A stretch of DNA of 64,000 nucleotides, taken from positions 744,001 to 808,000 of the forward strand of contig NZ_FWFR01000002.1 in the NCBI RefSeq assembly GCF_900172325.1. The letters run 5' to 3'. The DNA is from Oceanibacterium hippocampi (lineage in GTDB: Bacteria > Pseudomonadota > Alphaproteobacteria > Sneathiellales > Sneathiellaceae). Numbering within the stretch: the first letter of the stretch is position 1; every line of letters begins with the position of its first letter. The translations under genes were made by a program, and so were the position numbers. Under the pieces are notes generated by a model. The model was not told the DNA's origin and ran no database searches. It saw only the letters and a program-made list of their open reading frames with translations. Positions 57,330-64,000 of this stretch are shown here, piece after piece.

Positions 57330-58139
57330 CTATTGGCGACGATCCCTGTTCACGAACGACGCGGCGAAGCCGACCACCAGACTGGTCACGATCAGGATCG
57401 AACTGATCGCCGCGATCGTCGGGTCGATCTCGTCGCGAAGAGCGGTGAACATGATCTTGGTCAAGGTCGTGTTCAGACCGCCCGAGATGAACAGCGCGAC
57501 GATCACTTCATCGACCGCAATGATGAAGGCGAACAACATGCCGGAGACGACGCTCCCCTTGATCTGCGGAAGCGTGACGAGAATGAACGCCCAGAACCGG
57601 TTGTAGCCGAGACTGCGCGCCACCTTCTCCTGGTTCATGTCGAAATTGCGCAGGCCCGCCAGGGTCGTCACGAGCACGAACGGGAGCGTCAGCATCGTGT
57701 TTGCCACGATCAGCCCGGTCAGCGTGTTGATCAGGTGGAGATTGGCCAGCACGAAGAACAGCCCGATCGCGATGATGATGTGGGGCACCATCAGCGGCAG
57801 GAGCAGCAACACCTGGATGCGCTTCATCAGCGGCCAGCCGCTGACATGGATCCCGTAGGCGGCCGCAACGCCCAGCGGCGTCGACAGCAGGCAGGCGAAG
57901 AACGAGACCTGGAGAGTGACGAACGTGGCGTCGATCCACTCCGGTGTCGTCAGGTACTGGCGATACCAGCGAAGCGACCAGCTGTCGGGAGGAAAATCGA
58001 GAAACCGCGAGTCCGAGAACGACATCGGGATGACGATCAGGATCGGCAATATCAGAAAGAAAAGCGCTGCCACGACAAACAGATAGAGCCAGATCCTGCG
58101 ATAGTGGCTGACCAGGCCCGAGGTCGTATCATTATCCAT
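57330..58139 (-). CDS. ABC transporter permease, PotC-like
   Basis: This 269-residue permease has an N-terminal membrane helix (WLYLFVVAALFFLILPILIVI), the PotC-type MSFSDSRFLDFPPDSWSLRW and RQYLTTPEWIDATFVTLQVS segment, and an EAA-like loop KVARSLGYNRFWAFILVTLP. It ends 12 nt from the convergent ATPase gene. It is 1 nt downstream of the PotB-like gene. Both permeases belong functionally with the plus-strand binding protein and ATPase. The minus-strand pair has its own promoter in the 59050-59320 region. Confidence 0.92.
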   Translation of the reverse strand: MDNDTTSGLVSHYRRIWLYLFVVAALFFLILPILIVIPMSFSDSRFLDFPPDSWSLRWYRQYLTTPEWIDATFVTLQVSFFACLLSTPLGVAAAYGIHVSGWPLMKRIQVLLLLPLMVPHIIIAIGLFFVLANLHLINTLTGLIVANTMLTLPFVLVTTLAGLRNFDMNQEKVARSLGYNRFWAFILVTLPQIKGSVVSGMLFAFIIAVDEVIVALFISGGLNTTLTKIMFTALRDEIDPTIAAISSILIVTSLVVGFAASFVNRDRRQ

Positions 58140-58140
58140 T

Positions 58141-59049
58141 CTATTCGCCCATCAAGCGTTCGACCGCGAGGAACCGGTTGAGGATCCAGAAGATTCCCAG
58201 AACGACGGCAAGGAAGACGATCGCGACCGAACTGGCCGCCCCCCATTCGAAGAAGAGGTTCACGTTTCTCTCGATCAGCATCGAAATCATGATGGTGCGG
58301 CCGCCGCCGAGAATTGCGGGGGTGATATAGAACCCGACGCTCAGAACGAAGACGAGCAGAGCCCCGGCCAGGAAGCCCGGCAACGACAACGGAAAATAGA
58401 CGGTCCAGAAGGCGAAGGTCGGACTGGCCCCCAGGCTGTGCGCGGCCTTCACCAGGCTCAGGTCGATCCGCTTCATGTTGGCGTAGAGGGGCAGGATGAG
58501 AAACGGCAGCATGATGTGCGACATGCCGATGATCGTGCCGGTCACATTGTGGACCAGGTAAAGCGGTTCATCGATGATCCCGATGGACATCAGCGCATCG
58601 TTCACCACCCCTTTCCGCTGCAGCAGGATGAGCCAGGCGTAGGTTCGGACAAGCAGGCTCGTCCAGAATGGGATGACGACGAACGTGAGGCCGATTGCCG
58701 CCCACCGCCTCGGCAACTGGCTGAGGACGTAGCTCACGGGATAGCCGACGATCATCGCGAAGGCGGTGACCGCGACGCTGATCTGGACCGTCAGCCAAAG
58801 GCTTCTGGAATAGGAGGAATCCTCCAGCATTCGTGTGAAATGCCGCGCGGTGAATTGCCCGTCTTCATAGAAGGAGAGACCGAAGAGCCAGGCAACCGGC
58901 ACGCCCAGGAAAAGCGTCACCATGACCAGCGCGGGCACCGTCAAACCGAACATCTTCAGGCGTTCGCGCCGGATTTCCCGAGTGGCCTCCACACGCCGAC
59001 CGGTCTGAGGAGTGAACTGGCTGTCGGTGCCTATGGCTTGGGGCGCCAT
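58141..59049 (-). CDS. ABC transporter permease, PotB-like
   Basis: This 302-residue permease has about 35 cytoplasmic residues and then MFGLTVPALVMVTLFLGVPVAWLFG as first helix, with SFYEDGQFTARHFTRMLED as the PotB-type loop. The EAA-like motif KAAHSLGASPTFAFWTVYFPLSLPG follows near residues 195-219 (read as AAHSLGASPTFAFW then FPLSLPG). It is the first gene of the minus-strand permease pair. The divergent neighbour is the Rid-family gene of the HyuAB operon, so both arms may share control elements in the 271 nt spacer. Confidence 0.92.
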   Translation of the reverse strand: MAPQAIGTDSQFTPQTGRRVEATREIRRERLKMFGLTVPALVMVTLFLGVPVAWLFGLSFYEDGQFTARHFTRMLEDSSYSRSLWLTVQISVAVTAFAMIVGYPVSYVLSQLPRRWAAIGLTFVVIPFWTSLLVRTYAWLILLQRKGVVNDALMSIGIIDEPLYLVHNVTGTIIGMSHIMLPFLILPLYANMKRIDLSLVKAAHSLGASPTFAFWTVYFPLSLPGFLAGALLVFVLSVGFYITPAILGGGRTIMISMLIERNVNLFFEWGAASSVAIVFLAVVLGIFWILNRFLAVERLMGE

Positions 59050-59320
59050 TTCGTCTCCTGAACGTCTGCCGAGGTCAAAATTCGCCGATCTGCCGCCGAT
59101 GAGGCGCGCTTATGGTTGTCACCCGAACGCCATATTAATCGAACGCCGCGCCGATACGACACAATCCATTTGCGACCGGAAAGATGATCATCGGTAGACC
59201 GAAAATGGTCAAACGACGATCACTTCCGGGTAGTCGTACAGCCGCGTCTAATTACGTTGAATACTACGATTCCGGTATGCAGGATCGCTGTCAGTAGAAC
59301 TCAATTCTGGGGAGCGTCCC
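59050..59320. promoter_or_regulatory. Divergent promoter region permease / Rid-HyuAB
   Basis: These 271 nt separate the minus-strand permease pair and the plus-strand Rid-HyuA-HyuB unit. They contain the perfect 10 bp palindrome GATGATCATC (59183-59192), flanked by two related segments GACCGGAAA (59175-59183) and GACCGAAAA (59197-59205). The region is AT-richer than the genes. No regulator gene is adjacent, so control comes from elsewhere. Confidence 0.4.
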
Positions 59321-59719
59321 GTGGATCGGCTACTCATCGATTCAGGATCGAAAATGGAGAAGGTCGGCGCCTATTCTCGAGCTGTCGTCGATGGCGACTG
59401 GGTTTTCGTCTCCGGATGCGGTGGCCATGACTACGTCACCGGCGCCATAAGCGAAGACGTGGCCGAGCAGGCGGCACAGGCCTTTCGGAACATCGCGTCG
59501 GCGCTCGACAAGGCGGGCGCGGAACTCGCCGACGTCGTCCGGATCAGCCTGATCCTCTCCGACGCCGCCGACTATCCGAAGGTCGCGCCTGTCCTTCGGG
59601 ACAACCTCGACAAGGTGCGGCCTGCTTGCACGGCATGGGTCGCGCCGCTGATGGATCCCCGCATGAAGATCGAGATCGAGGTTACAGCCCGCCACGACCG
59701 GCAAGCCTCCCGATCCTGA
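59321..59719 (+). CDS. Rid family (YjgF/YER057c/UK114) protein lacking the key arginine
   Basis: GTG at 59321 follows GGGGAG by 6 nt and gives 132 residues. The Rid fold is recognisable: YSRAVVDGDWVFVSGCGG, AAQAFRNIASALDKAGAEL and VVRISLILSDAADYPKVAPV. RidA enzymes hydrolyse enamine/imine intermediates using an arginine in a PARS motif; here the matching stretch reads VRPACTAWVAP, so Cys103 replaces it, while the following KIEIEVTA is conserved. It probably belongs to a Rid subfamily without imine deaminase activity or with other chemistry. It is the first gene of the HyuAB operon, 54 nt before hyuA. Confidence 0.88.
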   Translation: MDRLLIDSGSKMEKVGAYSRAVVDGDWVFVSGCGGHDYVTGAISEDVAEQAAQAFRNIASALDKAGAELADVVRISLILSDAADYPKVAPVLRDNLDKVRPACTAWVAPLMDPRMKIEIEVTARHDRQASRS

Positions 59720-59773
59720 TCGCGCGACCGGGATCAAGCCTCTCCGTATATTCGAACGAACGGGTCGGATGAC

Positions 59774-61810
59774 ATGACTTCACGAGTTGTTGGCGTAGAC
59801 GTCGGCGGTACTTTCACCGACCTCATCCTGATCGACGAGCAGACAAACAGCGTGTGGCTGGAGAAGGTGCCGTCGACACCCCAGAATCAAGCCTTCGGCG
59901 TGATCTCGGCAATCGAGAAGACAAAGCAGGACCTGGGCGGCATTCGCGAGATCGTTCATGGCACGACGGTCACGACCAACGCCCTTCTGGAACGCAAGAT
60001 CGCGCGGTGCGGCCTGATCACCACCAGGGGTTTCCGGGACACGCTCGAGCTTGGCCGGCGAACGAGGCCGGCGCCCTACGGCCTGATCGCCCAGTTCACG
60101 CCCTTGATCCCGCGCAACCTGCGCGTCGAGGTCGACGAGCGAATGGATGCCGAAGGAAATGTCGTCGTTCCGCTCGACGAAGGACAGGTCGCCGAAGCGG
60201 TCGAACGCCTGCGCGAACTCGGCGTCGAGGCGATCGTCGTTCATTTCCTGCACAGCTACATCAATCCGGCGCACGAACGACGCGCCGCCGAGATCGCCCG
60301 CGGCATCTGGCCGACGAACTATGTCACCGCGGGCAGCGACATCATCTCGGAGTTTCGCGAGTTCGAGCGTGGCGTCACCGCCACCGTACACGCGGCCGTG
60401 CAACCGGTCCTCGACCGCTATCTGTCCCGCTTGCAGAGCGAGCTCGCCAACAAGGGCTATGCCCGCGATCTTCTGGTCATGCAGGGGAACGGCGGGCTCG
60501 TCTCCTCGCGCATTGCCGCCGACGACGCCGTGCAGACGGTGATGTCCGGCCCTGCATCCGGCGTTTCCGCAGCCGCCTACTACGCGACGGCCGCCGGGTT
60601 CGGTCATCTGGTGACCTGCGACATGGGCGGCACCAGTTGCGATATCGGCGTCGTGAAGGGCGGCGTGCCGGAAATAACCACCGAGAAGCAGCTCGAGTTC
60701 GGACTGCCCATTCATGTTCCGATGGTCGACGTCCACACGATCGGCGCCGGCGGCGGAAGCATCGCCTATATCGACGACGGTGGCATGTTGCAGGTTGGTC
60801 CGGAATCGGCGGGCGCCTCGCCCGGCCCGATCTGCTATGGCCGCGGCGGCGAACGGGTGACGCTGACCGATGCCAACCTCCTTCTCGGGCGACTGGACAA
60901 GGACAACCTCCTTTCGGTCGACAATCCGGTCTCGATCGACGCCGTCGAATCCGCGATGACGACGCAGATCGGCGAGACGCTGGGCCTCGGCCCGGCGGAG
61001 AGCGCCGCCGCCGTCATCCGGATCGGCAACAACAAGATGGCCGGCGCCATTCGCATGGTCACGCTCTCTCGCGGCCTCGACCCTCGCGATTACACGCTGT
61101 TCGCTTTCGGCGGCGCCGGCCCGCTCCATGCCGTCGCGATCGCCAGGGAACTGGGTATCCCCCGCGTCCTGGTCCCGCTCCGGCCCGGACTGATCAATGC
61201 GTTCGGATGCATCGTGGCCGACGTCCGGCATGACTATGTGAATGTCATCAACAGGCGGCTGGAAGACACTGATATCGCTGAGGTTCATCGCGTCCTCAGA
61301 GACCAGGTCAAGACCGCCAGGGAGACCGTCGAAAGCGAGAATGTCGAGATCGACGACCTGTCGTTCACGCATCACGCGCACATGAAGTTCGACGGCCAGA
61401 CCCACGTGCTCCGTATCAAGCTCGATGATGTCGATGTCGAACTGGCGGAGCTGCGAGCCCTGTTCGATGAAGCATACTGGAACCGCTTCGCGGTCCGGCT
61501 TCCGGAAATGCGCCCGGTACTGGTCGATCTCCACACGACGGTCTTTGGCCGCCGGCACAGCCTGCCGCTTGAAACGCTCCTCGCCCGGGAAGCGGCCGAC
61601 GATATCGGCGACGCCGTAGTCGGCGAGCGCAGCGTCTGGTTCGAGGAGGGCGGCTGGCAGGCGACGCCGATCTACCGCCGGGAGCGGATCCCACCCGAAA
61701 CGAGGTTCTCCGGTCCCGCCATCGTGGAACAGCTCGATACGACGGTCATCGTCGAGCCGGGCGTCGATGTGGAAGTCGACAGTTTCGGCAATCTTGTTTT
61801 GGTCGTGTGA
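59774..61810 (+). CDS. hyuA: Hydantoinase/oxoprolinase subunit A (HyuA), second copy
   Basis: This 678-residue protein begins VVGVDVGGTFTDLILID, has VHGTTVTTNALLERKIARCG near 62-81 and the second nucleotide loop CDMGGTSCDIGVVKGG near 288-303. ATP-dependent cyclic amide hydrolases (N-methylhydantoinase A, 5-oxoprolinase) share these features. It is close in length to the first copy at 26878 but clearly divergent in sequence, so the two are not a recent duplication. hyuB follows within a few nt. It sits downstream of a Pot-like transporter, as does the first copy, which supports import of a cyclic amide or ureide. Confidence 0.94.
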   Translation: MTSRVVGVDVGGTFTDLILIDEQTNSVWLEKVPSTPQNQAFGVISAIEKTKQDLGGIREIVHGTTVTTNALLERKIARCGLITTRGFRDTLELGRRTRPAPYGLIAQFTPLIPRNLRVEVDERMDAEGNVVVPLDEGQVAEAVERLRELGVEAIVVHFLHSYINPAHERRAAEIARGIWPTNYVTAGSDIISEFREFERGVTATVHAAVQPVLDRYLSRLQSELANKGYARDLLVMQGNGGLVSSRIAADDAVQTVMSGPASGVSAAAYYATAAGFGHLVTCDMGGTSCDIGVVKGGVPEITTEKQLEFGLPIHVPMVDVHTIGAGGGSIAYIDDGGMLQVGPESAGASPGPICYGRGGERVTLTDANLLLGRLDKDNLLSVDNPVSIDAVESAMTTQIGETLGLGPAESAAAVIRIGNNKMAGAIRMVTLSRGLDPRDYTLFAFGGAGPLHAVAIARELGIPRVLVPLRPGLINAFGCIVADVRHDYVNVINRRLEDTDIAEVHRVLRDQVKTARETVESENVEIDDLSFTHHAHMKFDGQTHVLRIKLDDVDVELAELRALFDEAYWNRFAVRLPEMRPVLVDLHTTVFGRRHSLPLETLLAREAADDIGDAVVGERSVWFEEGGWQATPIYRRERIPPETRFSGPAIVEQLDTTVIVEPGVDVEVDSFGNLVLVV

Positions 61811-61822
61811 GGATTGATGGCG

Positions 61823-63592
61823 ATGAGCACTATTGATGACGTCACGCTTGCGGTGATCCAGAACGGTCTGCAGCAGGTCTGCAACGAGATGGACCTCGCG
61901 TTTCAGCGCGCCGCATTCAGCCCGACGATTTCCGAGACGATGGATCGTTCCGACGGCATCTACCATCGCGACACTGGCGACCTGATCGCGCAAGGCGAAT
62001 GGGGCATGCCGATTTTCGTCGGCTGCATGCAGTTCTCGACCCAGGCGGCCCTGGCCTATATCCAGGAGCGCGGCATCGAGGTGCGCCCCGGCGACGTGTT
62101 CATGTTCAACGATCCCTACATGGGCGGGACGCATGTCATGGACGTGAAGTTCCTGCGCCCGTTCTTCTACAAGGGGCAGATCTTCGCGTGGTTCAGCAAC
62201 ACCGGGCATTGGCCCGACTGCGGCGGGATGGTGCCATCGGGGTTCTCCTCGACCGCCACCGAGATCGAGCAGGAAGGCCTTCGCCTGCCGCCCGTCAAGA
62301 TCTTCAAGGAAGACGAGATCGACGAGGAGATACTGTCGATCGTCTTGTCGAACGTTCGCGTCTCCGAGGAGCGGATCGGTGACATCAAGGCACAGATCGG
62401 CGCGCTCACGATCGGGGATCGGCGGCTGACCGAACTTCTCGACCGCTACGGCGCCGACACGGTCGATTCAGCGATGGCCGAGTTTCGCACCCGGGCAGCG
62501 CAGCTGATGCGCGCGCGAATTGGCACCATTCCCGACGGGACCTACGAAGGGGAAGCGTTCGTCGATTCGGATGGAATCGACGACAGGCCCTTGCGCATCC
62601 ACGTGACGATGCGCAAGACCGGGACCGAGCTCCACTTCGACCTGTCGCAGTCGAGCCCGCCCTGCGCCGGCCCCATGAACAGCGTGCTGGCGACGACGAA
62701 ATCAGCGATCTACCTGGCCGTGAAGCACATCTTCCCCGACGTGCCGATCAACGCCGGCACGTTCGAACCGATTCACATTGCCGATCCGGACGGGACCTTC
62801 CTCTACGCCGAGTATCCGCGACCGGTTTCCGGCTGTGCCGCCGAGGTCAGCCAGCGCGTGTGCGAGGCCGTCTTCGACGCCCTGGTCAAGGCGGTGCCGG
62901 ATCTTTGCTGGGCCGCACCGGCCGGAACGGTGGGCAACCTTTCGCTCGGCGGCAGGGACCCGCGCCGGGACCGGCACTATGTCATGTACAACCTGAGCGG
63001 CGGCGGATACGGCGGCAGTCTCTACGGCGATGGCATGAGCAACGGCTGTTCGACGACCGGGAACGCGGCAACCGCACCGGTCGAGGTGCTGGAACAATAT
63101 TATCCAATCCTGTTCGAACATTATCGCCTGCACGAGCGATCCGGCGGACCGGGCAAGCGCCGCGGCGGCCTGGGCGTGAACTATCGTGTCAGGCTGCGCG
63201 GCGGGAATGCCAAGCTCTCGTTCATCATGGACCATGGGCGTAGCGGACCGCTTGGCGCGGCGGGCGGCGCCGATGGCGCGGTCAACCGTATCGTCCTGTC
63301 CTACAAGGACGGCCGCCAGTACATCCCCAGGCATCTCAGCAAGGATCAGGGCATCTCGATGACCGAGGGGGATTCCGTCGAGGTCTGGACGCCGGGAGGC
63401 GGCGGCTACGGGAATCCGCTGGAACGCGATCCCGCCTCCGTCACCAGGGACGTCTTTCTCGAGTATTACACGATCGAGGATGCGGCGAAGGATTACGGGG
63501 TCGTGATCGATCCGGAGAGCGGAACAGCCGACCTCGCCGGGACCGCGGCGCTCAGGGCGCAAATGATGAAAGAGCGGGCAGCCTCGGCCTGA
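61823..63592 (+). CDS. hyuB: Hydantoinase/oxoprolinase subunit B (HyuB), second copy
   Basis: I take the ATG at 61823 (MSTIDDVTLAVIQNGLQQ), 9 nt after GAGGA, giving 589 residues; an ATG at 61817 is possible. HyuB motifs are clear: NEMDLAFQRAAFSPTISETM, DVFMFNDPYMGGTHVMD, TGHWPDCGGMVPSGFSS, and the C-terminal TPGGGGYGNPLERDPASVTR. It is the usual HyuB length, without the long tail of the first copy. It completes the Rid-HyuA-HyuB unit. The strong stem-loop at 63607-63638 follows. Confidence 0.94.
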   Translation: MSTIDDVTLAVIQNGLQQVCNEMDLAFQRAAFSPTISETMDRSDGIYHRDTGDLIAQGEWGMPIFVGCMQFSTQAALAYIQERGIEVRPGDVFMFNDPYMGGTHVMDVKFLRPFFYKGQIFAWFSNTGHWPDCGGMVPSGFSSTATEIEQEGLRLPPVKIFKEDEIDEEILSIVLSNVRVSEERIGDIKAQIGALTIGDRRLTELLDRYGADTVDSAMAEFRTRAAQLMRARIGTIPDGTYEGEAFVDSDGIDDRPLRIHVTMRKTGTELHFDLSQSSPPCAGPMNSVLATTKSAIYLAVKHIFPDVPINAGTFEPIHIADPDGTFLYAEYPRPVSGCAAEVSQRVCEAVFDALVKAVPDLCWAAPAGTVGNLSLGGRDPRRDRHYVMYNLSGGGYGGSLYGDGMSNGCSTTGNAATAPVEVLEQYYPILFEHYRLHERSGGPGKRRGGLGVNYRVRLRGGNAKLSFIMDHGRSGPLGAAGGADGAVNRIVLSYKDGRQYIPRHLSKDQGISMTEGDSVEVWTPGGGGYGNPLERDPASVTRDVFLEYYTIEDAAKDYGVVIDPESGTADLAGTAALRAQMMKERAASA

Positions 63593-63606
63593 CGAAACCG
63601 ATCGCC

Positions 63607-63638
63607 GATCTGCCGGGCCATCGCCGACCCGGCAGATC
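63607..63638. terminator. Perfect 11 bp hairpin between convergent genes
   Basis: GATCTGCCGGG (63607-63617), a 10 nt loop and CCCGGCAGATC (63628-63638) form an 11 bp stem starting 14 nt after the hyuB stop and ending 18 nt before the convergent gene. It is a likely bidirectional terminator although no T-run is present. Confidence 0.6.
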
Positions 63639-63656
63639 CGGCCGTATCGTGTGCCC

Positions 63657-64000
63657 TCAGCTCGCCGGCTTGCCGATCAGTTCTCCACGGATGGCATCGA
63701 GTCGTGTGCAGGCGATTTCCAGGTCCTCGAGGCTCGCGACCGGATAGCCCTCCGCGAGATCGAATTTTCGCGACGCCATGGCTTCATGGGCATGGCCTGT
63801 CAACGTGACCCGGCGGGCCGCTTCGTCGAGGACGATGCCCTCCATCTGTTCGAACCCCTTGTTGAACGCGATCGCGTCTTCCCGCGAAATGCCGTCCGGG
63901 AGGTTCAGCGATACCTCGCCGTTGTCGATTCTGACGGGGTACCCGCCCGGCAGCCCGAACGGGCCCGCCGCGTGCCCCACGTAGGTCTGGCCGGTGAGAA
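63657..64000 (-). CDS. Unrecognised protein, C-terminal part (cut by window edge)
   Basis: An open minus-strand frame enters from the right edge and ends at 63657, giving about 114 residues. They read QTYVGHAAGPFGLPGGYPVR, then a strand GEVSLNLPDG, ISREDAIAFNKGFEQMEGI and DLAEGYPVASLEDLEIACTRL, ending in KPAS. The mix of strands and helices looks like a soluble cytoplasmic enzyme. The GTG at 63980 is not needed as a start because the frame stays open to the edge. I do not recognise the family, and no function is assigned. It converges with hyuB. Confidence 0.6.
   Translation of the reverse strand, partial: LTGQTYVGHAAGPFGLPGGYPVRIDNGEVSLNLPDGISREDAIAFNKGFEQMEGIVLDEAARRVTLTGHAHEAMASRKFDLAEGYPVASLEDLEIACTRLDAIRGELIGKPAS

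Noticed and set aside
57326-57339. Hairpin TCGCC/GGCGA between convergent ATPase and permease genes
   Set aside because: Only 5 bp with a 4 nt loop and overlapping a stop codon; too weak to call a terminator.
59780-62209. Long minus-strand open frame opposite hyuA/hyuB (809 codons)
   Set aside because: Antisense shadow of two genes with strong motifs; no plausible domains or ribosome binding site.
1-64000. CRISPR arrays, tRNA/rRNA genes, insertion sequences or prophage
   Set aside because: Read for regular spaced repeats, tRNA-like folds and transposase or integrase motifs; none were seen.

Overview
This 64 kb window is GC-rich, densely coding chromosome, probably from an alphaproteobacterium. 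I favour a Rhodospirillales or Rhizobiales-like, metabolically versatile environmental bacterium. This rests on gene content (many binding-protein-dependent ABC and TRAP transporters beside oxidative and hydrolytic catabolic genes) and base composition, and is inference. I saw no rRNA, tRNA, CRISPR array, insertion sequence, integrase or phage gene. Both ends cut through a gene: an acyl-CoA dehydrogenase at the left, an unrecognised protein at the right.

Left part. 1-5023 is a minus-strand operon: polyamine-type (Pot-like) ABC transporter, crotonase-family protein, acyl-CoA dehydrogenase. 5251-8160 holds a pirin, a DUF2889 protein and a small copper-type cluster (Cys/Met-rich exported protein, DUF411 protein, 49-residue membrane protein). 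8286-12970 is a GntR-controlled TRAP transporter divergent from a VanX-like dipeptidase. 13074-15136 carries an ALDH7-type aldehyde dehydrogenase and a VOC protein.

Centre. 15147-33257 is the most unusual part. One minus-strand unit encodes an IclR regulator, a second Pot-like ABC transporter, four AstE/AspA-type zinc deacylases in two pairs and an amidohydrolase. Divergent from it are an M20 hydrolase and a HyuA/HyuB ATP-dependent cyclic-amide hydrolase, followed by two M24 pita-bread proteins that have lost most metal ligands, as in creatinase or ectoine-hydrolase-like enzymes. I infer a catabolic system for an N-acylated and/or cyclic nitrogen compound. 33309-40623 holds an aldo/keto reductase, a polar-amino-acid-type ABC operon with a PhyH dioxygenase and a kappa-GST-like isomerase, another IclR, a VOC protein and a small monooxygenase-fold protein.

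Right part. 40635-49729 looks like a four-carbon acid-sugar or sugar-lactone locus: tartrate/isopropylmalate-type dehydrogenase, TRAP transporter, GntR regulator, Gfo/Idh oxidoreductase, MBL-fold hydrolase, OtnK kinase and OtnC aldolase. 49877-52872 is a thiol/redox group (YghU-type GST, TetR, FrnE-type DsbA, AhpD-like) with twin TetR-type operators upstream of the AhpD gene. 53171-54712 is an orphan PAS histidine kinase. 55060-63592 is a second Pot-like ABC plus HyuA/HyuB locus with a Rid-family protein; its ABC genes are split onto convergent strands.

Overall the window encodes six binding-protein-dependent uptake systems (three Pot-like ABC, one polar-amino-acid ABC, two TRAP) paired with hydrolases and dehydrogenases. 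Stem-loops sit just downstream of four of the six binding-protein genes, and operator-like repeats lie in front of the IclR, GntR and TetR units.
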